Assembly: GCA_003298465.1 (NCBI GenBank) | Contig: QNGA01000010.1 | Coordinates: 124,001-188,000, forward strand | Length of the DNA: 64,000 bases | Origin: a halophilic archaeon | GTDB lineage: Archaea; Halobacteriota; Halobacteria; Halobacteriales; Haladaptataceae | Direction of reading: 5' to 3' | In this document: positions 43,795 through 53,090 of the stretch, in pieces | Layout of the letters: every line of letters begins with the position of its first letter | Position numbering within the stretch: position 1 is the stretch's first letter | Translations under genes and position numbers: made by a program | Notes under the pieces: model-generated | The model's database searches: none | What the model was told of the DNA's origin: nothing | What the model saw: only the letters and a program-made list of their open reading frames with translations

Positions 43795-45126
43795 ATGGAT
43801 CGCAGAACGTACCTGACGGCGCTCGGCGCGACGGTCGCGGGCGCGGCGACGACGGGCATCGCCGCCGCGAAAGACCATCCCACCTATCGCCCGGGCGGCC
43901 CCTGGCCGGGGCAGTTGCAGGCGATCAACCTGAACGGACTGCTCACCAACGAGCAACTCGCGGAGCGCCTACAGCAGATCGACCGACGGAGCGACAGGCT
44001 CGACCTCCGCCAGATCGGCCAGTCGGCGGGACGGAACGCCCCGATATGGGAGGCGACGGTCGGCTCCGGCGACACGAACGTCCACCTCATCACGCAGATT
44101 CACGGCGACGAACCCGTGGGGACCGAGGTCGCGGTGGACCTCCTCCGCGAACTCGCGCTGAGCGACTCCCGGCAAGTCCGGTCGATTCTCGACGAACTCA
44201 CGCTCACCGTCGTACCGCGCGTCAACCCCGACGGGGCGATGTTCCACTACGACATCGACGACGACGGTCGCAGCGAGTGGGTCGGTCGACGGACGAACAC
44301 CCAGCGGTGGAACGCCGACGACTCGCGACACGAACCCTGGTACCATTACACGCACCCGGCCGGAACGACACCCGGCTACGACATGAACCGGGATTTCAAC
44401 GTCCGGCCTCCCTCCGAGTTCGACCCGCGGACCGACACCGAACCCGAGTGGTGGTCGCAGGTGGACGGGGACTGGTACCTGGACATGCCGTACGAGGGAT
44501 ACACGCTGCTCGCGAGCGGTCTTCGGCTGGCGCCCGAAGTCAGGGCCGTCACGCGGTCGTATCTCGACGCCGCCCCCGACATCGCCATCACGCATCACCA
44601 CCAGGGCGCCTATCTCGTCCCGGACTCCGGGAACGGAAACGGGCCCGCCGACCAGACCATCATGAGCGTCATGGGACAGTACGGACCGGCGTACATCGAG
44701 GAGTCGCCGTTCTACGACCCGGACGTCCCCGTCGAACAGGTCGTCAACCCGTTCGTCGACGCGGCCACCAGCACGCGATCGCTCCGCCTCAACGCGCTCG
44801 TCGCGAACGCGCTCGCCGAGCGCGGCAACAGCGTCTTCGACACCATCACCCGGTACAGCTACCTCCCGCTGTGGGGGTCGTATCTCGACGCCCTGACGCC
44901 GCACACGGACGCCGCCGGCATGCTTTACGAGGTATCCTACCAGACCGACGACCGCGGCCAGATGTCGCTCGGGCGGATGGTCGAGGCGACGAGAGTCGGC
45001 TTCGTCGAATCGCTCGAAGCGCTGGCGACGGAGACGCTCGACCAGGTGTCGGCGAGCGACTACTTCGACATCCCGACGCACGGGGAGCCGCTCGACAACC
45101 CCCACCTGAGCATGCGACGGCGCTAG
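43795..45126 (+). CDS. Twin-arginine-exported M14 zinc carboxypeptidase 1
   Basis: A 443-residue protein with a twin-arginine signal (MDRRTYLTALGATVAGAATT). The M14 zinc site starts with ITQIHGDEPVG (His103 and Glu106, HxxE); the third ligand is probably within IAITHHHQGAYLV near residue 263, and an NPDG segment (RVNPDGAMFHYD) and a DMNRDFNVRP substrate region are present. It would trim peptides outside the cell. It is followed after 237 bases by a second M14 gene in the same orientation. Confidence 0.85.
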   Translation: MDRRTYLTALGATVAGAATTGIAAAKDHPTYRPGGPWPGQLQAINLNGLLTNEQLAERLQQIDRRSDRLDLRQIGQSAGRNAPIWEATVGSGDTNVHLITQIHGDEPVGTEVAVDLLRELALSDSRQVRSILDELTLTVVPRVNPDGAMFHYDIDDDGRSEWVGRRTNTQRWNADDSRHEPWYHYTHPAGTTPGYDMNRDFNVRPPSEFDPRTDTEPEWWSQVDGDWYLDMPYEGYTLLASGLRLAPEVRAVTRSYLDAAPDIAITHHHQGAYLVPDSGNGNGPADQTIMSVMGQYGPAYIEESPFYDPDVPVEQVVNPFVDAATSTRSLRLNALVANALAERGNSVFDTITRYSYLPLWGSYLDALTPHTDAAGMLYEVSYQTDDRGQMSLGRMVEATRVGFVESLEALATETLDQVSASDYFDIPTHGEPLDNPHLSMRRR

Positions 45127-45279
45127 TACGTCTCCCCCGACGTTCGACCGCACGGACGGAGCGTACCGCCGTCCCGGGGCCGTCCCACGGTCGCATTCTG
45201 GGATTTCGACCCGAGGTCGACGAGTGAGGACCGCTACGACCGAGTCAGGTAATAAAATCTCCTTCGAAGATATTTTAAC

Positions 45280-45288
45280 TTTATAATT
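45280..45288 (+). promoter_or_regulatory. TATA element of carboxypeptidase 2
   Basis: TTTATAATT in an AT-rich tract about 80 bases before the ATG at 45364, so the transcript should carry a ~50-base leader, unlike most genes here. Confidence 0.5.
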
Positions 45289-45330
45289 CTCACAATAAAT
45301 TAATCTATCCTCGTTACCATTACCCACACT

Positions 45331-45353
45331 GCTCGCTGGCGCACGCAGCGAGC
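45331..45353 (+). promoter_or_regulatory. Hairpin in the 5' leader of carboxypeptidase 2
   Basis: GCTCGCTG and CAGCGAGC form a perfect 8-bp stem with a 7-base loop, ending 10 bases before the ATG. It could block or position the ribosome. Confidence 0.5.
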
Positions 45354-45363
45354 GGACCCAACC

Positions 45364-48186
45364 ATGTCAGAAACACCCGGCGGTTCCGACGACGGATCGC
45401 GCTTCGAACGGAGCAGCATCTCGCGGCGTCAGTTCGTCAGGCTCTCCGCCGCGACGGCCGGCGCACTGACGCTTCCCGGCAACGCCGTCGCGGACACCAC
45501 CTCGCCGAAGTTCTCGGACCTGTACGAGTACGTCATTACCCACGTCCCCGAGGACTACTCCGTCCCGACGCTCGTCGAACTCTCCGATACGGCCGGCTTC
45601 CGGGAGCTAGCGGCCAACGGCTTCGACCCCGTCACGACCACTTCCCCCACTATCGCGGCGTACGTCTCGGTCACGCCGGCCGACGTCGACGCCGTCACCA
45701 GCGTCGACAGCGTCACGGCGCTGCGCTACTCGCCAGGCTCGAACCCCTTCTGGCTGCTAGACCACTACCCGGACGGCGTCTTCCCCGGCCCCGACGAAAG
45801 CGTCGACTTCATCGACTTCGAACAGATGGTCGACGGTATGCGGTACCTGGAGGAACGGAACGACGACCGGATGCGGTTCTACTCCGTCGGCGAGAGCCCC
45901 GGCCACTACAACCTCTTTCTCGACGAGGATGGCCCACAGAACCTCTGGGTCGCCGAACTGACGAACGACGTCCACGACGCCGCCGCCTTCGCGGAGAAAC
46001 AGAAAGTCGTCTTCACCCTCTCGATACACGGCGACGAGCGGTCCGGGGCGGAGGCGGGCACGCGATTCGTCGAGCAACTCCTCGTTGGCGACGAACCCGA
46101 CGTCGAGGCCCTGCTCGACGACGTCGTCCTCGTGTTCCTCTACCCGAACCCCGACGGCTGGGTCGCGCGCAACCAGCAGTACCGCGTCGACACCGACGGC
46201 GACGGCGAACCGGAGCACAACTCCTTCAAGCGCGTCACCGCGACGGGCGTCGATCCGAACCGCCAGTACCCGACCGTCGGTTGGATCGACAGCGAACACA
46301 ATCCGGCCGAGCCGGACGGAACCGACCTGGTGGACGACGAGCCAGGTATCGACGGCGACGTACCTCCCCGGTACACCGACACCGTCCCGGACGCGCTCGA
46401 CATCGTCGAGTTCCTCCGTGGGTACGACAACGTCCGCATCGGTTCGGACCTCCACGGTATGTTCTGGTCCTCGGACTTCATCGAGGGCCTCATCGTCAAC
46501 GACCAGTACGACACCGACGAGTTCCACGACCTCTACGAGTGGAACCGTCGCACCGAGCGTCGGGTCGAGAACGCGCTCGCCGACGAACTCGACGCTCACC
46601 GGGAACGGTTCAGGGAACTGAACGAGACGTACGGAAACGAGTGGGGATTCGACGGCTCGACGCTGCCGACGCCGGAGGAGGCGTACGACTACGGGACGAT
46701 TCTCGATACGATCGGCTACACGACGAGCGGCACGCTCATCAGCTGGATGAGCCACCCCCGTGACCAGGGCGGGCTCGACATCCAGATGATGGCCCACGAG
46801 ATGGGCTGGGACAACCGCGTTCTCGACCGGATTCCGTTCCGTCCCTGGCTCGTCGACCTCCAGATCACCGGCTACCAGGAGGTGATACGGGAAACCGCCC
46901 AGCACGCCGTACGGACGGTCACCGGGACGATAGAGACGGGCGGCGAAACCACGGCCTACGTCGACACGGACGCCCTCACCCGGACGTCGGCCGCGCTGTC
47001 GTTCACCGACGCACGGACGCGGACGACGACGCACCACGTCACCGTCGGCCCGGCACCCGAGCGAGTCACTCTCGACGTCCCGGATGCGTCGCGGTCCGTC
47101 TCGGTGTCGCTGACGGCGTCGGGGTTGATACTGGCGCGGCTCCGCACCCCGACGGGGCGCGTCGTGCAGCGATACAACGCCGCCGCGGCCGACTCGTCCG
47201 AGGGAAGCGTCGAGTGGACCGTCCAGACGCCCCGCGCCGGTGAGTGGACCATCGACGTCAAGACGGTCGGTGGTTCGAAGGAGGCGGCGGTGACGGTCCG
47301 AGAGTCGCTCGTCCTCACCGACACCGACGACGCGGTCACGGCGCCCGACCCGGTCGACGTCCTCGGCTACCAGCAGCGACCGTACAGCGTGTCGCCTCTG
47401 GAGTACTTCCCGGACTACGCGGCGGCTATCTCGGGAGGCGACCGGCGGGCGACGAACGACGGGCGGCGACGGAACGAACGCGGCAACGGTAACGTGGTCG
47501 ATGACGTGACGGGGGTTACGGTCGACGACGTCGGCGACGGCGCGCTGTTCCGCGGTCGGAGCCACCGGCGGGCGGTCGACAACCTCGTCGTCAACCACGC
47601 GCGAGGCGCGTCGAGTGACGCGTACACGGCCGAACTGGACAGGTTCGTCGAAGCGGGAGGTACCCTCGTCCTGACCGACCGCGGCGTGTCGCTGCTGGCC
47701 GCGCTCGAAAACGACCTCGTCGACGCGATCGGCGACGAGGACGTCACCGAAATCGAACGGTTCAGCGCGTTCCTCTCGGAACGCGTCGGCGACCATCCGC
47801 TGCTCGCCGACACGCGTCCGATTCAGCGGGAACTGTGGAAGCCGGCGCCGCTCGGCTACCCCATCTCGACGCCGGGCACCGCGCCGCTCACGGTCGTCGA
47901 ACCGGCGGCGTTCGCGGCCGCCGGCGGCACCGTCGCGGGGTACACGAACGCGACCGGCGGTTCGGGACGGTACGTCTCCGCCGGTTCGTTCACGGACGGC
48001 GACGGAGAAATCCACGTCGTCGGCGGCTTGCTGCCGCCGGCGCACCAGTCCAGTCTCCACCCCTTCGGAATGCTGGACTACACGGCGACGTTCCTGGGAC
48101 ACACCGTGCTGACGAATGCTCTCGGACACCGGCAACTCCGGTACGTCGACGGCGAGTTGGTGGCGACGTACGGTAATCTGGAGTAG
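45364..48186 (+). CDS. Twin-arginine-exported M14 carboxypeptidase 2, multidomain
   Basis: A 940-residue exported protein: twin-arginine signal SISRRQFVRLSAATAGALT (~18-36), an M14 domain with SIHGDERSG (His222, Glu225), FLYPNPDGWVAR, a VDPNRQYP substrate segment and SDLHGMFWS (His364 as third ligand). After ~570 there is a beta-sandwich region (AYVDTDALTRTSAALSFTDA, PRAGEWTIDVKTVGG), then a C-terminal Rossmann-like domain (~690-900; RFVEAGGTLVLTDRGVSLLA) resembling a glutamine-amidotransferase-like module. It is far longer than ordinary carboxypeptidases (~400). Likely a secreted or wall-associated peptidase. Confidence 0.82.
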   Translation: MSETPGGSDDGSRFERSSISRRQFVRLSAATAGALTLPGNAVADTTSPKFSDLYEYVITHVPEDYSVPTLVELSDTAGFRELAANGFDPVTTTSPTIAAYVSVTPADVDAVTSVDSVTALRYSPGSNPFWLLDHYPDGVFPGPDESVDFIDFEQMVDGMRYLEERNDDRMRFYSVGESPGHYNLFLDEDGPQNLWVAELTNDVHDAAAFAEKQKVVFTLSIHGDERSGAEAGTRFVEQLLVGDEPDVEALLDDVVLVFLYPNPDGWVARNQQYRVDTDGDGEPEHNSFKRVTATGVDPNRQYPTVGWIDSEHNPAEPDGTDLVDDEPGIDGDVPPRYTDTVPDALDIVEFLRGYDNVRIGSDLHGMFWSSDFIEGLIVNDQYDTDEFHDLYEWNRRTERRVENALADELDAHRERFRELNETYGNEWGFDGSTLPTPEEAYDYGTILDTIGYTTSGTLISWMSHPRDQGGLDIQMMAHEMGWDNRVLDRIPFRPWLVDLQITGYQEVIRETAQHAVRTVTGTIETGGETTAYVDTDALTRTSAALSFTDARTRTTTHHVTVGPAPERVTLDVPDASRSVSVSLTASGLILARLRTPTGRVVQRYNAAAADSSEGSVEWTVQTPRAGEWTIDVKTVGGSKEAAVTVRESLVLTDTDDAVTAPDPVDVLGYQQRPYSVSPLEYFPDYAAAISGGDRRATNDGRRRNERGNGNVVDDVTGVTVDDVGDGALFRGRSHRRAVDNLVVNHARGASSDAYTAELDRFVEAGGTLVLTDRGVSLLAALENDLVDAIGDEDVTEIERFSAFLSERVGDHPLLADTRPIQRELWKPAPLGYPISTPGTAPLTVVEPAAFAAAGGTVAGYTNATGGSGRYVSAGSFTDGDGEIHVVGGLLPPAHQSSLHPFGMLDYTATFLGHTVLTNALGHRQLRYVDGELVATYGNLE

Positions 48187-48232
48187 GCCGACTCCGGTCA
48201 CTTCTTCCGGACGTCGACGCCCGACGGGCCGT

Positions 48233-50059
48233 TCAGTCGGCCATCTCCGGGTGGGGAATCGCGTCGGGGTCGAGGCGGTGGTACCGCACCACCGCGTCGT
48301 AGGCGTCCAGGTTGGGCGGACTGTCGTCCGGGATGCCCCGCCCCCGGTCCGTGCCGAAGCGGTCGTCGACGAACGTCCTGGCGACGACCGCCTCGCGGGC
48401 GTCGTCCTCGTCGTCGAGGCGTCGCTGTGCGGCCGAGAGCAACAGCGCGGCCGCGTAGACGTCGAAGACGTAGTCCGCGAGCTCCTTCGCGACCAGTTGT
48501 GCCTCGTCGGGGTCGGTGGCCGCGAGCGACGAGAGCGCCTCGCGGAGCGCGTCGAGTTCGGTTTCGACCGTTCCCGTCGCGTCGGCGAGCGACGGGTGAG
48601 CGACGGCCTGCAGACACTCGCCGACCCGTGCTAGGAGGCGTTCGCCGGCGTCGCCGCGCGACAGCGCACGAAGCAGCTCCAGCGAGAGGACGTTCGAGGT
48701 GCCTTCCCAGATTGGAAGGACCTGCGCGTCGCGGAGGAGACGGTTGGTGACGAACTCGTCGACGTATCCGTTCCCGCCGAGAATCTCCATCGCGTACGAG
48801 GTCGTCTCGACCGCCATGCGTCCGGTTCGATACTTCGCGACGGGGACGACGGCCCGCATCAGCGATACCGTGTCGTCGCCGTCGCCGCGTTCGGCGGCGT
48901 CCAGCAGCGATATCGCTTCCATCGTGAACGCGGTCATCGCCTCGTAGTCGACGGTGAGTTCGAACAGGTCCCGCCGCAGTAGCGGATGTTCGTCGAGCCG
49001 TCTTCCGAACGCCTCCCGGTTCGCGGCGTGAACCTTCGCCTCCAGGAGCGCGCGAGCCGAGACGCCCGTCGCGCCCGCGGCGTTGGCGACGCGCTCGAAG
49101 TTGAGCATTCGCGTCATCTGCTTGAACCCGCTCTCCGGCTCGCCGACGAGGTAGCCGAGGGCGCCGTCCAGTTCGACTTCGCCGGTCGGAACGCTGACGG
49201 TGCCGAGTTTGTCCTTGAGACGGCGGTACGTCTGGTCGTTGAGCGACCCGTCGGGTTTCGTGTGGGGGACCAGGAACAGAGAGAGGCCGTCCGTGCCGTC
49301 GGGGGCTCCCTCGCGGCGCGCGAGGACGAGCGTTCCTTCGGCGTCGACGTTCGAACAGAACCACTTCTCGCCCGCGAGTCGGTACGTGCCGTCGTCGGTT
49401 TCGACGGCCGTCGTCTCGTTCGCGCCGACGTCGCTACCGCCCTGTTTCTCGGTGAGGAACATCGCACCTTCGACGTGGTCGTCGACGTCGCGTGCGGTGA
49501 GACGCTCGTAGTACCGCCGGAGGACGTCCGCGTGCTCGGAGTCGTCGGCGTAGTTCTCGAGGACCAGTGCCGCCCCGGCGGTCATCGAGACGGGACAGGT
49601 GAACCCGATGTCGCAGTAGGCGAGCAGCGTCTGCATCACGAGCGTGTGGGTCAGTCCGAGCCGTTCGTCTCGGTCGGGTGGTGCCTCGAACGAGTCCGCG
49701 ACGACGCCGGCCTCGTACGCGAGCCGGTCGTTCTCCGCCTGCGCGGGGTGGTACTCGACGCGGTTCTGGACGTCGCCGTGTCTGTCGTAGGTGTGGAGGA
49801 CGGGTCCGTGCCGGTTCGCCACGTCGGCGTTGTCGGCGATTCGCATCCCGACGACGCCGCCCCACTCGTCCAGTTTCGGCTCTGCCCAGTCGAACTCGTC
49901 GCCGTACGCGTTTCGAGCGTGCCGTCTGAGCGTCGGGTCCATCCGCCAGTAGTTACAATCGCGGCCTTCGGTGAGTTCCTCGTACGGATGCTGGGTTGAC
50001 ACGTGGTAACACTCCCTGTCCACGATAATCACCACCGCTCTATTGAAATCGTCGGTCAT
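48233..50059 (-). CDS. Acyl-CoA dehydrogenase, AidB-like
   Basis: A 608-residue flavoprotein of the acyl-CoA dehydrogenase superfamily. MFLTEKQGGSDVGANET and YRLAGEKWFCSNVDAEGTLV are the central beta-domain FAD-binding signatures. The C-terminal helical domain has YAMEILGGNGYVDEF and LPIWEGTSNVLSLELLRAL. The N-terminal NYWRMDPTLRRHA and the extra ~150-residue C-terminal region fit the AidB group. It could oxidise a branched acyl-CoA; the substrate is unknown. The start is uncertain: the ATG at 50059 is used, though a shorter form is possible. It is divergent from the peptide transporter operon. Confidence 0.82.
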   Translation of the reverse strand: MTDDFNRAVVIIVDRECYHVSTQHPYEELTEGRDCNYWRMDPTLRRHARNAYGDEFDWAEPKLDEWGGVVGMRIADNADVANRHGPVLHTYDRHGDVQNRVEYHPAQAENDRLAYEAGVVADSFEAPPDRDERLGLTHTLVMQTLLAYCDIGFTCPVSMTAGAALVLENYADDSEHADVLRRYYERLTARDVDDHVEGAMFLTEKQGGSDVGANETTAVETDDGTYRLAGEKWFCSNVDAEGTLVLARREGAPDGTDGLSLFLVPHTKPDGSLNDQTYRRLKDKLGTVSVPTGEVELDGALGYLVGEPESGFKQMTRMLNFERVANAAGATGVSARALLEAKVHAANREAFGRRLDEHPLLRRDLFELTVDYEAMTAFTMEAISLLDAAERGDGDDTVSLMRAVVPVAKYRTGRMAVETTSYAMEILGGNGYVDEFVTNRLLRDAQVLPIWEGTSNVLSLELLRALSRGDAGERLLARVGECLQAVAHPSLADATGTVETELDALREALSSLAATDPDEAQLVAKELADYVFDVYAAALLLSAAQRRLDDEDDAREAVVARTFVDDRFGTDRGRGIPDDSPPNLDAYDAVVRYHRLDPDAIPHPEMAD

Positions 50060-50267
50060 GCAACCACTCGGGTTACCGCCCCGGTCGGTTACCGCTTCAG
50101 GAGCGACGGCACAATGTCGCGCCCCGTCGGTCGTCCGCATTTCGGGCACGGAGAAAGAGAGTCACCTATTCGTCCGTTCGACGCACTGGGGTATGAACGG
50201 ATTGAGTTCCGACAATCCGCTCAAAATATTTTTCCGAAGACCGGTTCTCCCGGAAATACTTCGGTAA

Positions 50268-50300
50268 TACAACGATAAAAATAGTTAATGTATCGTTGTA
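50268..50300. promoter_or_regulatory. 10-bp perfect inverted repeat upstream of the peptide ABC operon
   Basis: TACAACGATA and TATCGTTGTA are exact reverse complements with a 13-base AT-rich spacer. The centre is about 92 bases before the binding-protein start. Likely an operator; the regulator is not in view. Confidence 0.55.
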
Positions 50301-50313
50301 GACTGGTCAACGT

Positions 50314-50329
50314 CGATAGATTTTTATCG
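50314..50329. promoter_or_regulatory. Second, shorter CGATA/TATCG inverted repeat
   Basis: CGATA, six bases (GATTTT), TATCG. It reuses the ACGATA/TATCGT core of the upstream repeat and overlaps a T-rich stretch that may include promoter elements. Confidence 0.4.
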
Positions 50330-50375
50330 TCTGTCGAACGTTGTTGTTTACCATCACCCGTGGTGGTGAGTCACA

Positions 50376-51983
50376 ATGGCGGTAAACGAGAAAGACAAAC
50401 GACGAGAAGAGAGCGGAACCTCCGGCGTCGACCGACGGAGCGTGTTACGCGGTATCGGGGCAGCGGGGACCGTATCCGTCCTTGGATTCACCGGGACGGC
50501 CGGAGCGCAGGGCGACCAGGTACTGAACCTCGCACAGGTCAAGAGTCCACTGGAGTTCGACCCGATCGTCCTCAACGACGTCCCCTCAGCGCAGGTAGCG
50601 GGACGGATATTTGAGGGGCTGTATCGGTACGACCAGTCCACCACGACCGTGCCCGAACTGGCGGCGGGCGAAGCGAAGGTTAGCAACGGCGGGAAGACCT
50701 ACGTCGTCGAGATAAAGGAAGGGGCGACGTTCCAGAACGGGGACCCCGTGACGGCCGAGGACGTGAAGTACTCCTTCGAGGCTCCGGTCAACGAGGAGAC
50801 CGAGAACGTCTCGGAGGTGAACATGATCGACACCGTGACGGCCGAGGACCAGCGCACGGTCCGGTTCGACCTCAAGTATCCGTTCGGGGCATTCAACCAC
50901 ACGCTCACGTGGTCCATCGTCCCGAAGAATGTCCGCGAGCAGGACAAGGAGGCGTTCAACACTAAGAAGCCCGTCGGGTCCGGACCGTTCGAGTTCGACA
51001 ACTGGCAGGAGGGCAACTTCGCCAAGATTAGTCGCTGGGAGGACTACTGGGGCGAACCGAAGCCACAACTCGCGGGCATCAGGTTCGTGCCCATCGAGGA
51101 GCCGACGACGCGGGTCACCACCCTACGGAACGGCGAGAACGACGTCATCGAGGAGATTCCGCCGAAACTGTATCCGCAGGTCCGCGGCATGGGCGACGCC
51201 AGCATCGAGGAGGTCCTCGGCATCGGCTACTTCTACCTCGCGTTCAACTGCAAGAACGGTCCGACGGCCGACCCCGAGGTCCGCGAGGCCATCGACTACA
51301 CGTTCAGCATGGACCAGGCGGTGTCGAACTTCATCGAACCGACGGGTGAGCGCCAGTACAGCCCGCTCCCCCAACCGGTCGTGGAGGAGTGGGGGATGCC
51401 CGTCGACAAGTGGAAGCAGATTCCACACGACAAGAACGTGGACAAGGCGAAGTCGATGCTCGACGGCTCGGACTCCGTCCCGGACGACTGGAACGCGAAG
51501 ATCATCGTCCCCCCGGACGACAAACGCGAACAGATCGGCGTCACGGTCGCCAACGGCCTGAAGGAGGCCGGGTACAACGCCAACGTCCAGCGCCTCGACT
51601 GGGGCGCGTTCCTCGACAAGTACGTCTCGGGCGACCCGAACGACTACAACATGTACACGCTCGGGTGGTCGGGAGTGCCGGACCCCGACTCGTTCACGTA
51701 CTACTTCTTCGCCGAGGAGTCACACGGCGTGACCGACGGGACGTTCTACGGCAAGATAAGCGACCAGATCGTCTCGGCGAGGGAGTCCAACGACCGGGCC
51801 GAGCGAAAGCAGCTCTACGTGGACGCCATCACGACGATGTTGCAGGACCGCGCGCATCTGTCGGCGTACAACCTCAAGAACAGCTTCGGGGTGAAGCAGT
51901 ACGTGCAGGACTTCGCGGCGCACCCGGTGGGTAGCTTCACCGTGGCAGAGGAGTACGCAAACACCTCGCTCTCGAGTCAGTAG
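50376..51983 (+). CDS. Peptide/oligopeptide ABC transporter substrate-binding protein
   Basis: A 535-residue family-5 solute-binding protein with twin-arginine signal DRRSVLRGIGAAGTVSVLGF (Arg20-Arg21). The mature protein has the DppA/OppA hallmarks RIFEGLYRYD, FQNGDPVTAEDVKYSFE, VGSGPFEFDNWQEGN and YLAFNCKNGPTADPEVREAI. There is no lipobox Cys after the hydrophobic stretch (GFTGTAGAQGDQ), unlike most haloarchaeal binding proteins, so anchoring is unclear. First gene of a five-gene operon. Ligands are probably peptides, though nickel or glutathione importers share the family. Confidence 0.88.
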   Translation: MAVNEKDKRREESGTSGVDRRSVLRGIGAAGTVSVLGFTGTAGAQGDQVLNLAQVKSPLEFDPIVLNDVPSAQVAGRIFEGLYRYDQSTTTVPELAAGEAKVSNGGKTYVVEIKEGATFQNGDPVTAEDVKYSFEAPVNEETENVSEVNMIDTVTAEDQRTVRFDLKYPFGAFNHTLTWSIVPKNVREQDKEAFNTKKPVGSGPFEFDNWQEGNFAKISRWEDYWGEPKPQLAGIRFVPIEEPTTRVTTLRNGENDVIEEIPPKLYPQVRGMGDASIEEVLGIGYFYLAFNCKNGPTADPEVREAIDYTFSMDQAVSNFIEPTGERQYSPLPQPVVEEWGMPVDKWKQIPHDKNVDKAKSMLDGSDSVPDDWNAKIIVPPDDKREQIGVTVANGLKEAGYNANVQRLDWGAFLDKYVSGDPNDYNMYTLGWSGVPDPDSFTYYFFAEESHGVTDGTFYGKISDQIVSARESNDRAERKQLYVDAITTMLQDRAHLSAYNLKNSFGVKQYVQDFAAHPVGSFTVAEEYANTSLSSQ

Positions 51984-52073
51984 GCGAACGGCTCCCCCTC
52001 CCGTCTCCGAGGCGAAATGACGACGACATTCCGAAAAAGTGTGGTAACCATTACAGCTAAACGAAGCGACGCC

Positions 52074-52083
52074 GGAGGTGATC
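52074..52083 (+). promoter_or_regulatory. Strong Shine-Dalgarno sequence of the first peptide permease gene
   Basis: GGAGGTGATC matches the expected anti-Shine-Dalgarno end of 16S rRNA fully and lies four bases before the GTG at 52088, which fixes that start. Confidence 0.6.
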
Positions 52084-52087
52084 GGTC

Positions 52088-53089
52088 GTGGGTCTGCTGA
52101 GGTATGCGATCAGACGATTCCTGCAGGCCATTCCGGTCGTCATCGGCATCGTGACGATCACGTTCCTGTTGACCGACGCCATCCCTGGCGACCCGGTCAG
52201 CATCATGCTCGGGCCGTCACCGAGCGCCGAACAGGCCGCCGAGATACGAGCGAAGTACGGACTGGACGAACCCCTCTACGTCAGGTACTTCAACTACCTG
52301 ACGGACGTCCTCCTCCACGGGGACCTCGGACGGAGCCTCTACTACAACGTGCCGGTCACCCAGAAGATCATGGAGCGAGCGCCGGTGACGATACTGCTGC
52401 TCCTGTCGAGTTACGCGTTCGCCATCGCGGCCGCCATTCCGCTCGGCATCATCTCCGCGAAGCGACGGAACCAGCCCACCGACCACGTCTCCCGCGTCGT
52501 CGCGCTCGTCGGCGTGAGTACGCCGTCGTTCTGGATCGGCCTGATGCTCATCATCGTCTTCGCGTACCACCTCAACGTGCTTCCCGCCACGGGACTCGTC
52601 CTGCCGTGGGCGGCCCCCGCTTCGGTGGACGGCGCGCAGACGCGACTCGACGTGGTCGTCGCCTCGATAGAGCACCTGCTCCTGCCGACGCTCTCGCTGG
52701 GGACGCTCCAGATGGCGGCGATCATGCGCATCGAGCGCTCCTCGATGCTCGAGGTGCTCGGACAGGACTACGTTCGGCTGGCCCGCGCGTACGGTATCCC
52801 GGAGCGGACGATCGTCACCAAGCACGCGTTCCGGAACGCACAGCTTCCGGTCATCACCGTCGTCGGCCTCCAGTTGACCTCGATACTCGGGGGAGCGGTG
52901 CTGACCGAGACGGTGTTCAACATCAACGGCATGGGCCGGCTCATCATCACCGCGATAAACAACCAGGACTTCCAGCTCGTGATGGGGACGACGTTCGTGT
53001 TCGGACTGACGTTCGTCGTCGGGGTCGTCCTGACCGACCTCTCGTACGCGTACGTCGACCCGCGAGTGTCCTACGACGAGGCGGATTGA
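52088..53089 (+). CDS. Peptide ABC transporter permease (DppB/OppB type)
   Basis: A 333-residue permease with six membrane segments. Family features are RRFLQAIPVVIGIVTITFLL, the MLGPSPSAEQAAEIRAKYGL periplasmic start and the EAA-like loop RLARAYGIPERTIVTKHAFR. It starts at a GTG four bases after a strong Shine-Dalgarno sequence. It forms the channel with the next gene. Confidence 0.9.
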   Translation: MGLLRYAIRRFLQAIPVVIGIVTITFLLTDAIPGDPVSIMLGPSPSAEQAAEIRAKYGLDEPLYVRYFNYLTDVLLHGDLGRSLYYNVPVTQKIMERAPVTILLLLSSYAFAIAAAIPLGIISAKRRNQPTDHVSRVVALVGVSTPSFWIGLMLIIVFAYHLNVLPATGLVLPWAAPASVDGAQTRLDVVVASIEHLLLPTLSLGTLQMAAIMRIERSSMLEVLGQDYVRLARAYGIPERTIVTKHAFRNAQLPVITVVGLQLTSILGGAVLTETVFNINGMGRLIITAINNQDFQLVMGTTFVFGLTFVVGVVLTDLSYAYVDPRVSYDEAD

Positions 53090-53090
53090 C

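Larger units (their letters stand above)
50060..50375. other. Divergent regulatory region of the acyl-CoA dehydrogenase and peptide transporter
   Basis: No gene. An AT-rich centre holds the inverted repeats at 50268-50300 and 50314-50329, plus a TTTCCG/CGGAAA pair at 50231-50256. Confidence 0.55.

Noticed and set aside
45757..48201. 814-codon open frame antisense to carboxypeptidase 2
   Set aside because: GC-rich haloarchaeal genes routinely give long antisense frames. This one has no domain signature and no acidic halophilic composition of a real protein, while the sense frame has signal, zinc site and domains.
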